NCBI GenBank assembly: GCA_024692105.1
Contig: JAILMZ010000135.1
Span: 1 to 63,454 of the forward strand
Source: Saccharofermentans sp.
GTDB taxonomy: Bacteria; Bacillota_A; Clostridia; Saccharofermentanales; Saccharofermentanaceae
DNA: 63,454 nucleotides
Direction of reading: 5' to 3'
Made by a program: the position numbers and the translations under genes. The stretch's first letter is position 1. Each line of letters opens with the position of its first letter. Shown in pieces: positions 9,543 to 17,797 of the stretch. The notes under the pieces were generated by a model that did no database searches, was not told where the DNA came from, and saw only the letters and a program-made list of their open reading frames with translations.

Positions 9543-11408
9543 TCAGCCCTCTTCCGACAAGGCAAAATACTCGTCATACAGCAGTTCGAGTTTCTCTGCT
9601 ATCTCACCGTACTTCTTATACTCGTCACCTTTTGCATTTACGCCGAATGCCGCTTCGAGTTCCTTCTGCTGTTCTTCGAGAGAAGCTATCTCTTTCTCAA
9701 GATCGCGGAGCTTTGCTCTTCTCTGTCCTGCCTCTTTGCTGCTCTTGACCTGCTTTGGTTTCTTAACAGTTTTTTCCTGCTCAGGCTGCACGGCAGTCTT
9801 GGCACTGCTCATGTCTTTTCTGTAGTACTCATACTTGTCATAAGGCCGTACTTCTTTTCCCATGAAGCCGAGCACTCTGTCAGCGCATTTGTCTATGAAG
9901 AATCTGTCGTGCGATACACAGATCACCGCACGGGGATATTCGCGGATCGCATCCTCCAGGATCTCTCTCGAATTGATGTCGAGGTGATTGGTAGGCTCGT
10001 CCAGGAACAGTATGTCGGGATTCTCATTCAGCAGACAGCAGAGATACAGTCTCGACCTCTCACCGCCCGACAGCATCGAGATGGTCTTGAACACATCTTC
10101 TCCTCTGAAACCGAACCTTGCAAGAAGCGACCTTGCTTCGGTAGTCTGAAGATCACTCCTCGAAATCAGTTCATCGAAACAGGTCACGCTCTCATCGTCA
10201 AACGGAACGAACTGTCCCATGAATCCGCACGTGATCGAAGAAGCGATCAGCACTGTACCGGAAGTGCCTGCAGCCTTGCCTGACAGCATCGACAGGAGCG
10301 TGGTCTTACCGCATCCGTTGGGGCCGCACAGGAAAATCTTCTCATCAGCTTTAAGCTCGAAAGACACATCCTCAAAAAGAACATTGCCGTCGAATTCTTT
10401 TGACGCATCTTTTACTTCAAGGAGTATCTTATCTGACTTGCCTTCCGTCTCTCTCGGCGTCGCGACGAAACTCATCTTCGCGAAATTCGAAGGCAGCTTT
10501 GCACGTTCCCTCTCGAGAACATCGGATAGTTTCTCTACAACTTTTTCTCTTTGATGATATCCGCTGATGTTGCGGTGCGAAAGGAAAGTCTGTTTTACTT
10601 CAAGCTGATGCTCAAGTTCAGTCTCGAGATTTGCGATGACGGATGTCTGCGTCTTTATGAATTCTTCTTTCTGGATCTTATAGTCGGAATAGTTTCCTTT
10701 GTATTCGGTAACTCTTCCTCCGTCCAATTCAATGACTCTGTTTGCAACGCTGTCGATAAAGTGTCTGTCGTGTGTAATGACAAATACCGCACCGCCGTAT
10801 GAAGCAAGGAAACCTTCAAGCCATTCGATCGCTTCCATGTCGAGATGGTTGGTAGGCTCATCGAGCATTAAGATATCAGGACGTTCGACGATGAGTCTTG
10901 CAAGACATACTCTCATCTTCTCTCCACCGGAAAGTCCGGTGAAATCCGTACGGTCGCTTATACCCGACAGACCGAGTCCGCCTAATGCATCATTAAGTCT
11001 GTGATCGTAATCATAACCGCCGAGACTCTCATACTCTGCCTGTACCTTTGAATAATCATTCATCAGATCTTCAAGATCGTTACCGTCGCTCTTCGACAGT
11101 TCCCTCTCGAGATCGTGCATCCTGCATTCGATATCAATGAGTTTGACCGGCTTAAGAGTATTACCGGAAAGATCCTGTTCGCTCATGTTCTGAGACAAAA
11201 AACCTACGATGGTATTGCCATGGAATATCACTTCACCGCCGTCAGGTGTGATCAATCCTTTTATGATCTTGAACAGTGTCGATTTACCTGCACCGTTATC
11301 ACCGATGAACGCGATGCGGTCACCTTTGTTTACACGAAAATTAACGCCGTCCAACACGCGGCGCTCACCATAACTCATCGATATGTTTTGTACTGTCAAT
11401 AACGGCAT
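9543..11408 (-). CDS. ABC-F family ATPase (ribosome-associated, Uup/YdiF type)
   Basis: A soluble protein with two ABC domains and no membrane segment. The first has GDNGAGKST, LSGGEKMR and LMLDEPTNHLD; the second has GPNGCGKTT, LSGGERSR and LFLDEPTNHLD. A basic linker of about 80 residues joins them, and residues after about 540 form a charged region with a predicted coiled coil (RRAKLRDLEKEIASLEEQ), as in Uup. ABC-F proteins act at the ribosomal E site in translation control or antibiotic protection. It lacks clear resistance-subgroup hallmarks, so a housekeeping role is more likely. No Shine-Dalgarno is visible before the ATG at 11408, and a possible leaderless promoter precedes it. An alternative ATG is six codons upstream. 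Confidence 0.9.
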   Translation of the reverse strand: MPLLTVQNISMSYGERRVLDGVNFRVNKGDRIAFIGDNGAGKSTLFKIIKGLITPDGGEVIFHGNTIVGFLSQNMSEQDLSGNTLKPVKLIDIECRMHDLERELSKSDGNDLEDLMNDYSKVQAEYESLGGYDYDHRLNDALGGLGLSGISDRTDFTGLSGGEKMRVCLARLIVERPDILMLDEPTNHLDMEAIEWLEGFLASYGGAVFVITHDRHFIDSVANRVIELDGGRVTEYKGNYSDYKIQKEEFIKTQTSVIANLETELEHQLEVKQTFLSHRNISGYHQREKVVEKLSDVLERERAKLPSNFAKMSFVATPRETEGKSDKILLEVKDASKEFDGNVLFEDVSFELKADEKIFLCGPNGCGKTTLLSMLSGKAAGTSGTVLIASSITCGFMGQFVPFDDESVTCFDELISRSDLQTTEARSLLARFGFRGEDVFKTISMLSGGERSRLYLCCLLNENPDILFLDEPTNHLDINSREILEDAIREYPRAVICVSHDRFFIDKCADRVLGFMGKEVRPYDKYEYYRKDMSSAKTAVQPEQEKTVKKPKQVKSSKEAGQRRAKLRDLEKEIASLEEQQKELEAAFGVNAKGDEYKKYGEIAEKLELLYDEYFALSEEG

Positions 11409-11414
11409 AAAACA

Positions 11415-11442
11415 AGCATACAGCAAACTTAAAAAATCGCAA
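11415..11442 (-). promoter_or_regulatory. Candidate promoter of the ABC-F gene, possibly leaderless
   Basis: On the minus strand TTGCGA (11437-11442) and TATGCT (11415-11420) are 16 bases apart, and only six bases separate the -10 from the ATG at 11408. No ribosome site lies between. Confidence 0.35.
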
Positions 11443-11444
11443 TA

Positions 11445-11474
11445 AAAAACTCCCGCCGGATGACGGGAGTTCTC
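11445..11474 (-). terminator. Terminator of the histone-like gene
   Basis: On the minus strand the stem AACTCCCG/CGGGAGTT is followed by TTTTTT about 20 bases after the stop of the repeat protein. Confidence 0.85.
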
Positions 11475-11495
11475 ATAAGAAGCTTGTTAACTCAA

Positions 11496-11957
11496 TTAGA
11501 AAATGTTCTTGCCGTTTCCAGCTTCATCGTAAGCCTTCTTCTCAGAAACGTTAACATAGATCTTACCGCCGTTAGGGAACTTCTTAGCGATCTTCTCAGC
11601 TGTGATGTCCTTGCCATCGATCTGGAAGATAACCTCTGCCTTCTTAGCGACAACCTTCTTAGCAGCCTTCTTAGCAGGAGCCTTCTTTGCAGCGGGCTTC
11701 TTAGCAGCAGCCTTCTTAGCAGGTGCAACCTTCTTTGCAGCGGGCTTCTTAGCAGCAGCCTTCTTAGCAGGTGCAGCCTTCTTTGCAGGAGCAGCCTTCT
11801 TAGCAGGTGCAGCCTTCTTTGCAGCGGGCTTCTTTGCAGGAGCCTTCTTTGCAGCAGGCTTCTTAGCAGGTGCCTTCTTTGCAGCAGGAGCAGCAGCGGG
11901 TGCAGCAGGTGCAGCAACCTTTGCCTCTACCTTTACATCTTTCTTCTCAGTTTCCAT
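11496..11957 (-). CDS. Histone H1-like Ala/Lys/Pro repeat protein with small C-terminal domain
   Basis: A 153-residue, very basic protein. Residues about 15-105 consist of near-repeats built from PAKKAA, APAKKP and AAKKP, like the C-terminal tail of histone H1 and bacterial Hc1/AlgP-type nucleoid proteins. The last 50 residues form an ordered domain (EVIFQIDGKDIT ... KIYVNVSEKKAY) that recalls a small domain found at the end of similar clostridial proteins (DUF6465-like, recalled and not searched). The likely role is DNA or polyanion binding. The start at 11957 follows GGAGG at good spacing; the ATG five codons upstream overlaps that site. It has its own promoter and terminator. Confidence 0.75.
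   Translation of the reverse strand: METEKKDVKVEAKVAAPAAPAAAPAAKKAPAKKPAAKKAPAKKPAAKKAAPAKKAAPAKKAAPAKKAAAKKPAAKKVAPAKKAAAKKPAAKKAPAKKAAKKVVAKKAEVIFQIDGKDITAEKIAKKFPNGGKIYVNVSEKKAYDEAGNGKNIF
11632..11920. repeat. Low-complexity direct repeats encoding the KKA/PAKK array
   Basis: GCAGCCTTCTT, GCAGGTGCAGCC and TTTGCAGCGGGC recur many times in alternating order, giving 9-24-base near-tandem units. Such a tract should be prone to slippage and length change. Confidence 0.8.
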
Positions 11958-11995
11958 ACTTAGAACCTCCATATATTTTCCTGTTGGATACTACT

Positions 11996-12024
11996 AATCT
12001 ACATTTCTTGTTATTTTGTGTCAA
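11996..12024 (-). promoter_or_regulatory. Promoter of the histone-like gene
   Basis: On the minus strand a perfect TTGACA (12019-12024) and TAGATT (11996-12001) are separated by 17 bases, giving a leader of about 35-40 bases that contains the GGAGG site. Confidence 0.7.
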
Positions 12025-12138
12025 CAAATATATTTGAAAATTTATTTAGATTTAGAGGCTTATAAACGCCTTGTTTTGTTCAATTTATCAACACATGCCG
12101 ACATCGTTTTTTGCTGTTTTTCATTTTACCTCCGTTAA

Positions 12139-12146
12139 TATAAAAT
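12139..12146 (+). promoter_or_regulatory. Candidate -10 box of the ABC exporter operon, close to the ATG
   Basis: TATAAAAT ends six bases before the ATG at 12153. No Shine-Dalgarno is present in the interval or just upstream. The -35 region is poor (TTTTCA at 12117-12122). The arrangement fits a leaderless transcript. Confidence 0.4.
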
Positions 12147-12152
12147 AGTCTC

Positions 12153-13421
12153 ATGAGATACATCGTGACAATCTATCGTTGGGAACTGCAACGCATATTC
12201 TCCAACTGGCGCAAGACAGCAACACTGTTTCTTTTGCCTGCAGTTATCCTTACGATCGCACTGAATATATTTCCTTTGCTGATGAATTATCTTTCAACAG
12301 GATCGTTTGTCAGTCGTCCTATCATCATCGTTAATGCACCTGATTCATTCAAAGAATACATCGATGAGAATATCGATGCGCAGGTATTCAATTACGAATA
12401 CTGGAGTTACAACAGACTCAATCAGATCATTGAGGATGAAGGCATACACAATGTAGTCAAGAACGGAACTGTTGTATGCACATTCTGGCCCGGTGAGAAG
12501 AACACTGATTTCGACGAGAAGATATCCGAATACTATGACGGCATTTATAACGGAGAACATGTCGATAATCACTCGGTAGTCTTTGTTGCATACTCTGCTT
12601 CATCGATGGGCGGCCAGGCACTCGCAGAACAATTCAAACAGGGTGTTCTCGATAACTATCAGAACGATCTCATCACTATCTTAGGCGGTGATTATTCGCA
12701 GATGGGAAGCGACCTTTTCAGCGTTGACAGTTTTAATCCCGTTACGAGATTCATGGACTTCAGGACAACCGCAAACAACTCCGCATCAAGAGTGATACCG
12801 GGAATACTTATGATAATGATGTATTACTGTGTTTATTCTCTTGCAGAGGATATGTTCGCACAGGAAAAGAGCAGAGGTTTTCTCACGAAACTCTTCATGA
12901 CACCCGTACCCGCATCGCACTTCATCATAGGAAAGACACTCGCGATAATTCACATCGCATCGGTATCGACATACATCACGACATTCGTAATGTTCTTTGC
13001 ATCATGGATCAACAGGAGCAACAGTGCGATGTCTCTTCTCCCCTTCGGATTGTTCCTGACTCCGATGCAGGTACTGGTGATCGCACTCGCGGTTCCCGTT
13101 ACATGTCTTCTTATGTGTGCACTTTGTCTGTCGATCATTTTCGCGTTGGACAGACTGCAGGATACGATAGTAAATCTGCAGCTGCCGCTCGTGCTGTTCC
13201 TTGCTGATTTTTTCATACAGATGTTCCGCGAGACAAGGCCGGTGACGATAGAGTATTTCGTTCCGCTTCATAACTCTCTTGCGGTTATGTCCGAGACATT
13301 CAAATCACAGGAGAAGTTCTGGCACGTTGCCGTATTGTTGCTTCTCAACACGGCTATAGCTTTACTGATATTCAAAAGAATAATAAGGAGGCAGGGTTTT
13401 GAAAGTAATAAGCGTAAATGA
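12153..13421 (+). CDS. ABC-2 type transporter permease
   Basis: A 422-residue membrane protein of the ABC-2 (NatB/DrrB-like) class: one N-terminal membrane helix (about 20-45), an extracytoplasmic domain of about 170 residues, then five hydrophobic helices (about 215-405). It is the first of three genes: permease, ATPase, and permease fused to a protease. Its ectodomain begins with IIIVNAPDSFKEY and the third gene's with IIVVNAPDSFVEY, so the two permeases are related halves of a heterodimeric exporter. The substrate is unknown; Na+ efflux (NatAB) or an amphipathic peptide or drug is possible. No ribosome site precedes the ATG. The 3' end overlaps the next gene by 23 bases. Confidence 0.85.
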   Translation: MRYIVTIYRWELQRIFSNWRKTATLFLLPAVILTIALNIFPLLMNYLSTGSFVSRPIIIVNAPDSFKEYIDENIDAQVFNYEYWSYNRLNQIIEDEGIHNVVKNGTVVCTFWPGEKNTDFDEKISEYYDGIYNGEHVDNHSVVFVAYSASSMGGQALAEQFKQGVLDNYQNDLITILGGDYSQMGSDLFSVDSFNPVTRFMDFRTTANNSASRVIPGILMIMMYYCVYSLAEDMFAQEKSRGFLTKLFMTPVPASHFIIGKTLAIIHIASVSTYITTFVMFFASWINRSNSAMSLLPFGLFLTPMQVLVIALAVPVTCLLMCALCLSIIFALDRLQDTIVNLQLPLVLFLADFFIQMFRETRPVTIEYFVPLHNSLAVMSETFKSQEKFWHVAVLLLLNTAIALLIFKRIIRRQGFESNKRK

Positions 13422-14136
13422 TATCCATAAGAGCTACACCAAAGACAGCGAGACGATCAAAGGTGTTAGTTTCGAAGTAGATGAGGGCGAGATCTACGGT
13501 CTGCTCGGTCCTAACGGTGCAGGCAAGACAACGCTCATGCTCATGATCGCAACACTCCTCGAGCCTACATCCGGATCTATCAGCATCACTGATCTTGATA
13601 CGCGCAAGGATGCTCTCGAGATACACAGAAGGATAGGATTCCTTACGACGGAGATCAAGCTCGATCCTCTTTCCACGCCAAACAAACTCTACGATTTCTT
13701 CGCTGAGTTATATGACATACCGAAAGAAGAGATAAGAGACAGGAAGGCACTTCAGTTCGGAACATTCGGCATCACACCCTTTGCCGACAGAAAGATAAAC
13801 GAACTGTCCACCGGAATGAAGCAGAAAGTATCGATTGCGATCAGTCTCATACATGATCCGAAAGTCATCATCTTCGACGAGCCTACAAACGGCCTGGACA
13901 TACTCACATCGAAACAGGTAACGGACTACTTAAAGCATCTGCGTTCGAAAGGACACTCGATAATACTGTCGACGCACATCTTCTCCGTTGCGCAGGAACT
14001 GTGCGATAAGATAGGCGTGCTCGTGGACGGAAAGATCGTTGCCGAAGGAACTACTGATGAACTCATAAAGATGACAGAGACTGCATCTTTCGAAGAAGCA
14101 TTCTTCAAGCTCTATGTGGAGAACCATAAGGAATAA
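13399..14136 (+). CDS. ABC transporter ATP-binding protein (NatA-like)
   Basis: A 245-residue ATPase that powers the flanking permeases. It has GPNGAGKTT (Walker A), LSTGMKQKV (signature, with T for the usual first G of SGGM) and [12 protein letters not shown] (Walker B). The start is a TTG at 13399, supported by a strong AAGGAGG seven bases upstream; no ATG is available near it. It overlaps the preceding gene by 23 bases and the next by one base (TAATG), so the three genes form one coupled operon. Confidence 0.93.
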   Translation: MKVISVNDIHKSYTKDSETIKGVSFEVDEGEIYGLLGPNGAGKTTLMLMIATLLEPTSGSISITDLDTRKDALEIHRRIGFLTTEIKLDPLSTPNKLYDFFAELYDIPKEEIRDRKALQFGTFGITPFADRKINELSTGMKQKVSIAISLIHDPKVIIFDEPTNGLDILTSKQVTDYLKHLRSKGHSIILSTHIFSVAQELCDKIGVLVDGKIVAEGTTDELIKMTETASFEEAFFKLYVENHKE

Positions 14137-16490
14137 TGAGACGCGGAACTAAGGCGATAGTAAAAAGTTTCTTTAACTTTTCCAAAGGCTCCGGAGCAAA
14201 GGCTTCCGGCGGAGCTTTTATATCATGCCTGGTTTTCATATTCGTACTTCTTTGTGCACTGGCCGCATACGGATTGTGGTATTTCCCCTATCATCTCTGG
14301 AGCGATGAAGTATTCAACATAATAGTCGTAAATGCCCCCGACAGTTTTGTCGAATACAATGAATCGACCGAAGATGACAGAGAAAAAAAGAGAGACACTT
14401 ACGGCTCACTTGCGGATCTCGGCAAGAACTTCTATAACATCCTTCATTATGAATATACATATGATAATTACGGTTATTCGGAATTCATCTACAAAGAAAA
14501 CGATGCCGCGTATGATTTTGTCACCTATCAGGACTGGATGAAGAAAGAAGATGCCTATCTTACGATCGTCTTTCCCGAAGACTTTGACGAGAAGATCGAC
14601 GAGAGATTTGCAAGCGGCGAGATAAGTTCGATCGAGTTGCTTACTTATTACAGGCCTGATTCGCTTGAATACGGCAACATGAAATCGCAATTCATCAACG
14701 AATATCTTGAGGACTATCAGAACTACTTAAGAAACAAACACAATGTGACCGCAGCAGAGGCAAAAGATTTCGCGATATCAGATGATCCTATACCTGATCC
14801 CAATGCCACTTACGGTCTTGCAGCAGCCCTCTTTGCGATCGGCAAGACCATCGTGCCGCTCATCATTTTCATTGTCATCCTCTTCGCTGCCATGAGTTCG
14901 GGAACAAATGTCATCGCTGGACAAAAAGAGAACGGCACATTCACGGAAATAATCATGTCACCTCTTCCGAGGTCTTCGATCATTATCGGAAACATCACGG
15001 GAGTTGCCATAAAAGCCCTCATACCCGCACTTATCATAGTTCTTATGACGCAGACTAACTGGCATTTCATAACGCCGGGAATAATCGCGGTCCTCATCTA
15101 TGTCATAAGCCTTGCGCTGCTGATATCAGCAATCGTAATCCTGACATCCGTCATCAACGACAACGTAATATCGGCACAGACTGCATTCCTGCCGATTTTC
15201 CTTCTGCTCGTCGCAGTCTGCGTCACGTGCATACAGAATTACCGTGAGGTATCGGAGATCTTCTTCTATTTCCCGATCTACGGACACTTCTACGGCATAG
15301 GAACCGCGCTTGCAAACGAGACAAACATACCTGCGCTTATATCTTGCGTACTGTCATCAGGTGCTCTTTCTGCAGGAATAGGAGCGGTATCCGCTGCTCT
15401 TCTGCATAAAGAGCGATTCACCGTATCAGTAGAATCCGTAAAGAAGAGCGAAGTTCACACAGGCAGCGGAGCGCACAAGTTATCGTTCATGGAGCGGGCA
15501 GACCGAGTTACTTCTTACATTGCTTTCTTCGCAGATCAGATATTCTACCCTCTTGCGGTATTGTCAGTATTCCAGATGGTCGCGGTTATACCTACGGTCG
15601 TAAGTTTCATGAGCCGTCCGGAATACACGCAGTACATAATGGACCTGCAAAATGTCGCGTCTGTAGAAGACATCATCGCCACGACCTTCGAAGTCTTCGG
15701 CATATTCCTGAGCGATCCTTTATTCCTCGCGCTCATGTTCCCGGGATATATCCTCATGATCCTCACTTATCTCCTGCGCATCTATAACCGCGAGAAGATA
15801 AGACCGCTTACATCATGTTTTGGCAAGATGGGACTCCCGCTCGAGAAGCGCGGCTATGCCGTAAGATCTTATATGATCGGTCTCATACTGGGACTTCTCA
15901 TGATGGGATCCGTCCTTCTTATCCTTGTCATCACAGGTCAGGTAAGCAGTATCACCTTCGGCATGGACTCAGGCATAACGGTCACTTTCATCGTCAACCT
16001 TCTTATGTGGCTGCCTCAGGGAATGACTGAAGAGATAATGTTCAGAGGTTTCATGATCCCGAGGCTCAAAGACAAGACCAACACGGCCATAGCAGTGATA
16101 CTGTCTTCTTTCCTCTTCTCTGCTTTCCATTCCGCTAATATAGGATTCACTCCGCTCGCGGCTGTCAACCTGTTCCTTATCGCGCTGTTGTTTGCACTGA
16201 TATATCTTAAGACAGGTAACATCTGGATGACGAGCGCCATCCACACGATGTGGAATCTTACTCAGGGCAACATCATCGGACTGCAGGTATCAGGCACCGA
16301 AACGGCATCCTCAATACTGAGAACTGTCTACGGTAAGTCATCAATGGATATAATCACAGGCGGCACCTTCGGTTCGGAAGGCGGACTTGCGGTAACTGCA
16401 GTTACGGTGGCAGGCCTTATTCTTGTACTCCTGCTATCTTTCGTGCGACGTAAACACCCGAAGCAGAAGCATGAGACAGAGAGTGCGTAA
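14136..16490 (+). CDS. ABC-2 permease fused to CPBP-family intramembrane metalloprotease
   Basis: A 784-residue fusion. Residues about 30-430 form an ABC-2 permease with a long ectodomain after the first helix. Residues about 460-760 form a polytopic CPBP (CAAX protease/bacteriocin-processing, 'Abi') domain. Its expected motifs are complete: EEIMFRG (E632, E633, R637), AFHSAN (H665) and IHTMWN (H703, N707). This predicts an active glutamyl intramembrane protease joined to an exporter, perhaps to trim the exported substrate or a partner. Fusions of this layout are known among Bacillota. The start overlaps the ATPase stop by one base. The last 74 bases overlap the convergent oxidoreductase gene. 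Confidence 0.87.
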   Translation: MRRGTKAIVKSFFNFSKGSGAKASGGAFISCLVFIFVLLCALAAYGLWYFPYHLWSDEVFNIIVVNAPDSFVEYNESTEDDREKKRDTYGSLADLGKNFYNILHYEYTYDNYGYSEFIYKENDAAYDFVTYQDWMKKEDAYLTIVFPEDFDEKIDERFASGEISSIELLTYYRPDSLEYGNMKSQFINEYLEDYQNYLRNKHNVTAAEAKDFAISDDPIPDPNATYGLAAALFAIGKTIVPLIIFIVILFAAMSSGTNVIAGQKENGTFTEIIMSPLPRSSIIIGNITGVAIKALIPALIIVLMTQTNWHFITPGIIAVLIYVISLALLISAIVILTSVINDNVISAQTAFLPIFLLLVAVCVTCIQNYREVSEIFFYFPIYGHFYGIGTALANETNIPALISCVLSSGALSAGIGAVSAALLHKERFTVSVESVKKSEVHTGSGAHKLSFMERADRVTSYIAFFADQIFYPLAVLSVFQMVAVIPTVVSFMSRPEYTQYIMDLQNVASVEDIIATTFEVFGIFLSDPLFLALMFPGYILMILTYLLRIYNREKIRPLTSCFGKMGLPLEKRGYAVRSYMIGLILGLLMMGSVLLILVITGQVSSITFGMDSGITVTFIVNLLMWLPQGMTEEIMFRGFMIPRLKDKTNTAIAVILSSFLFSAFHSANIGFTPLAAVNLFLIALLFALIYLKTGNIWMTSAIHTMWNLTQGNIIGLQVSGTETASSILRTVYGKSSMDIITGGTFGSEGGLAVTAVTVAGLILVLLLSFVRRKHPKQKHETESA

Positions 16491-17796
16491 CGCCTGAACC
16501 GTCACCTATCACATAGAGTCCCGGATACTTCGTCTCGAGATTATCGTCAATTGCAACTTCCATGTTGTAGAACTTTACTTCAACGCCGTAAAGAAGAGTA
16601 TCGTCATTGGCCGTACCGGGAGCGATCTTATCGAGTGCATAGATCATCTCGATGATGCCGTCCAGTATTCTCTTCGGAAGCACGAGGGACAGATCGCCCG
16701 GGGTTGCCTGGAGAGTAGGTCTGACGGTAGATTCCATGATCCTCGATTCGTTGGATCTTCTTCCTCTCATAAGGTCTCCGAAACGCTGTACGATAACGCC
16801 GCCGCCGAGCATGTTGGACAGCCTCGCGATGGACTCGCCGTAGCCGTTGGAATCCTTGAAGGGTTCAGAGAAGTGTTTCGCGACGAGAAGTGCGAAGTTG
16901 GTGTTCTCGGACTGCAGTTCCGGTGAATCGAAACTGTGGCCGTTAACGGTAACGATGCCGTTGGTGTTCTCGTTTACGACATAACCGTAAGGGTTCATGC
17001 AGAACGTACGCACACGGTCCTCGAACTTCTCTGTCCTGTACACGATCTTACTCTCATAGAGTTCGGATGTAAGGTGCGAGAAGACTACCGCGGGAAGCTC
17101 TACCCTGACGCCGATGTCGACGCGGTTGGAGAACGTCTCGATGCCCAGTTCTCCGCAGACCTTCTGGATCCAGCCGCTTCCCGATCTTCCGACGGATACG
17201 ATGCACTTGGGAGCGGAGTATTCCTTGTCCCCTGCCTCGATAGTATATGTGCCGTCTTCGTTGACCTTCATGTCACCTACCGGCGTGTTGAAGAAGAAAT
17301 CGACCTTATCCTTCAGATAGGCAAAGATGTTGCCCAATACTTCGTAGTTCTTGTCGGTACCGAGATGTCTTACCGAAGCATCGAGCAGATGGAGCTTGTT
17401 CTCCAGGCAGATCTTCTTGAATGCAGTACCGTTTGTCGAATAGAGCTTGGTGCCCTCACCGCCGTTGGCAAGATTGATCTCGTCGACGTAGTGCATTATC
17501 TCGAGGGCCTTCTCCTTGCCGATGTGCTCATAAAGAGTGCCGCCGAAATCATTGGTGATGTTGTACTTGCCGTCAGAGAATGCTCCGGCGCCGCCAAAGC
17601 CTCTCATGATCGCGCATGTCTCACACTTGATGCACGACTTTACCTTCTTGCCGTCAATGGGGCACTTGCGTTTCTCGAGCGGCTGTCCCGCTTCGAAAAC
17701 GGCAACCTTGAGACCGGGCGCTTTCTTTGTAAGCTCATAAGCCGAGAATATTCCTCCGGGGCCTGCCCCGATGATGATTACGTCATAATTAGCCAT
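16417..17796 (-). CDS. FAD-dependent oxidoreductase (COG2509-like)
   Basis: A 459-residue flavoprotein with an N-terminal dinucleotide-binding GAGPGGIFSAYEL and a C-terminal VIGDGSGVTHSL flavin segment. A cysteine-rich stretch near residues 42-62 (KCPID, SCIKCETCAIM) is typical of this uncharacterised 'FAD-dependent dehydrogenase' family. The reaction is unknown; homologues are described only as NAD(P)/FAD-dependent oxidoreductases. The start lies one base after the stop of the LTA-synthase-like gene, so the two are coupled. The 3' end runs 74 bases into the convergent exporter gene. Confidence 0.82.
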   Translation of the reverse strand: MANYDVIIIGAGPGGIFSAYELTKKAPGLKVAVFEAGQPLEKRKCPIDGKKVKSCIKCETCAIMRGFGGAGAFSDGKYNITNDFGGTLYEHIGKEKALEIMHYVDEINLANGGEGTKLYSTNGTAFKKICLENKLHLLDASVRHLGTDKNYEVLGNIFAYLKDKVDFFFNTPVGDMKVNEDGTYTIEAGDKEYSAPKCIVSVGRSGSGWIQKVCGELGIETFSNRVDIGVRVELPAVVFSHLTSELYESKIVYRTEKFEDRVRTFCMNPYGYVVNENTNGIVTVNGHSFDSPELQSENTNFALLVAKHFSEPFKDSNGYGESIARLSNMLGGGVIVQRFGDLMRGRRSNESRIMESTVRPTLQATPGDLSLVLPKRILDGIIEMIYALDKIAPGTANDDTLLYGVEVKFYNMEVAIDDNLETKYPGLYVIGDGSGVTHSLSHASASGVYVARKIAGVQE

Positions 17797-17797
17797 A

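Noticed and set aside
11460..11963. Leu/Ser/Cys repeat open frame on the plus strand
   Set aside because: It is the reverse reading of the Lys/Ala repeat gene. The minus strand has a promoter, ribosome site, terminator and a sensible C-terminal domain.
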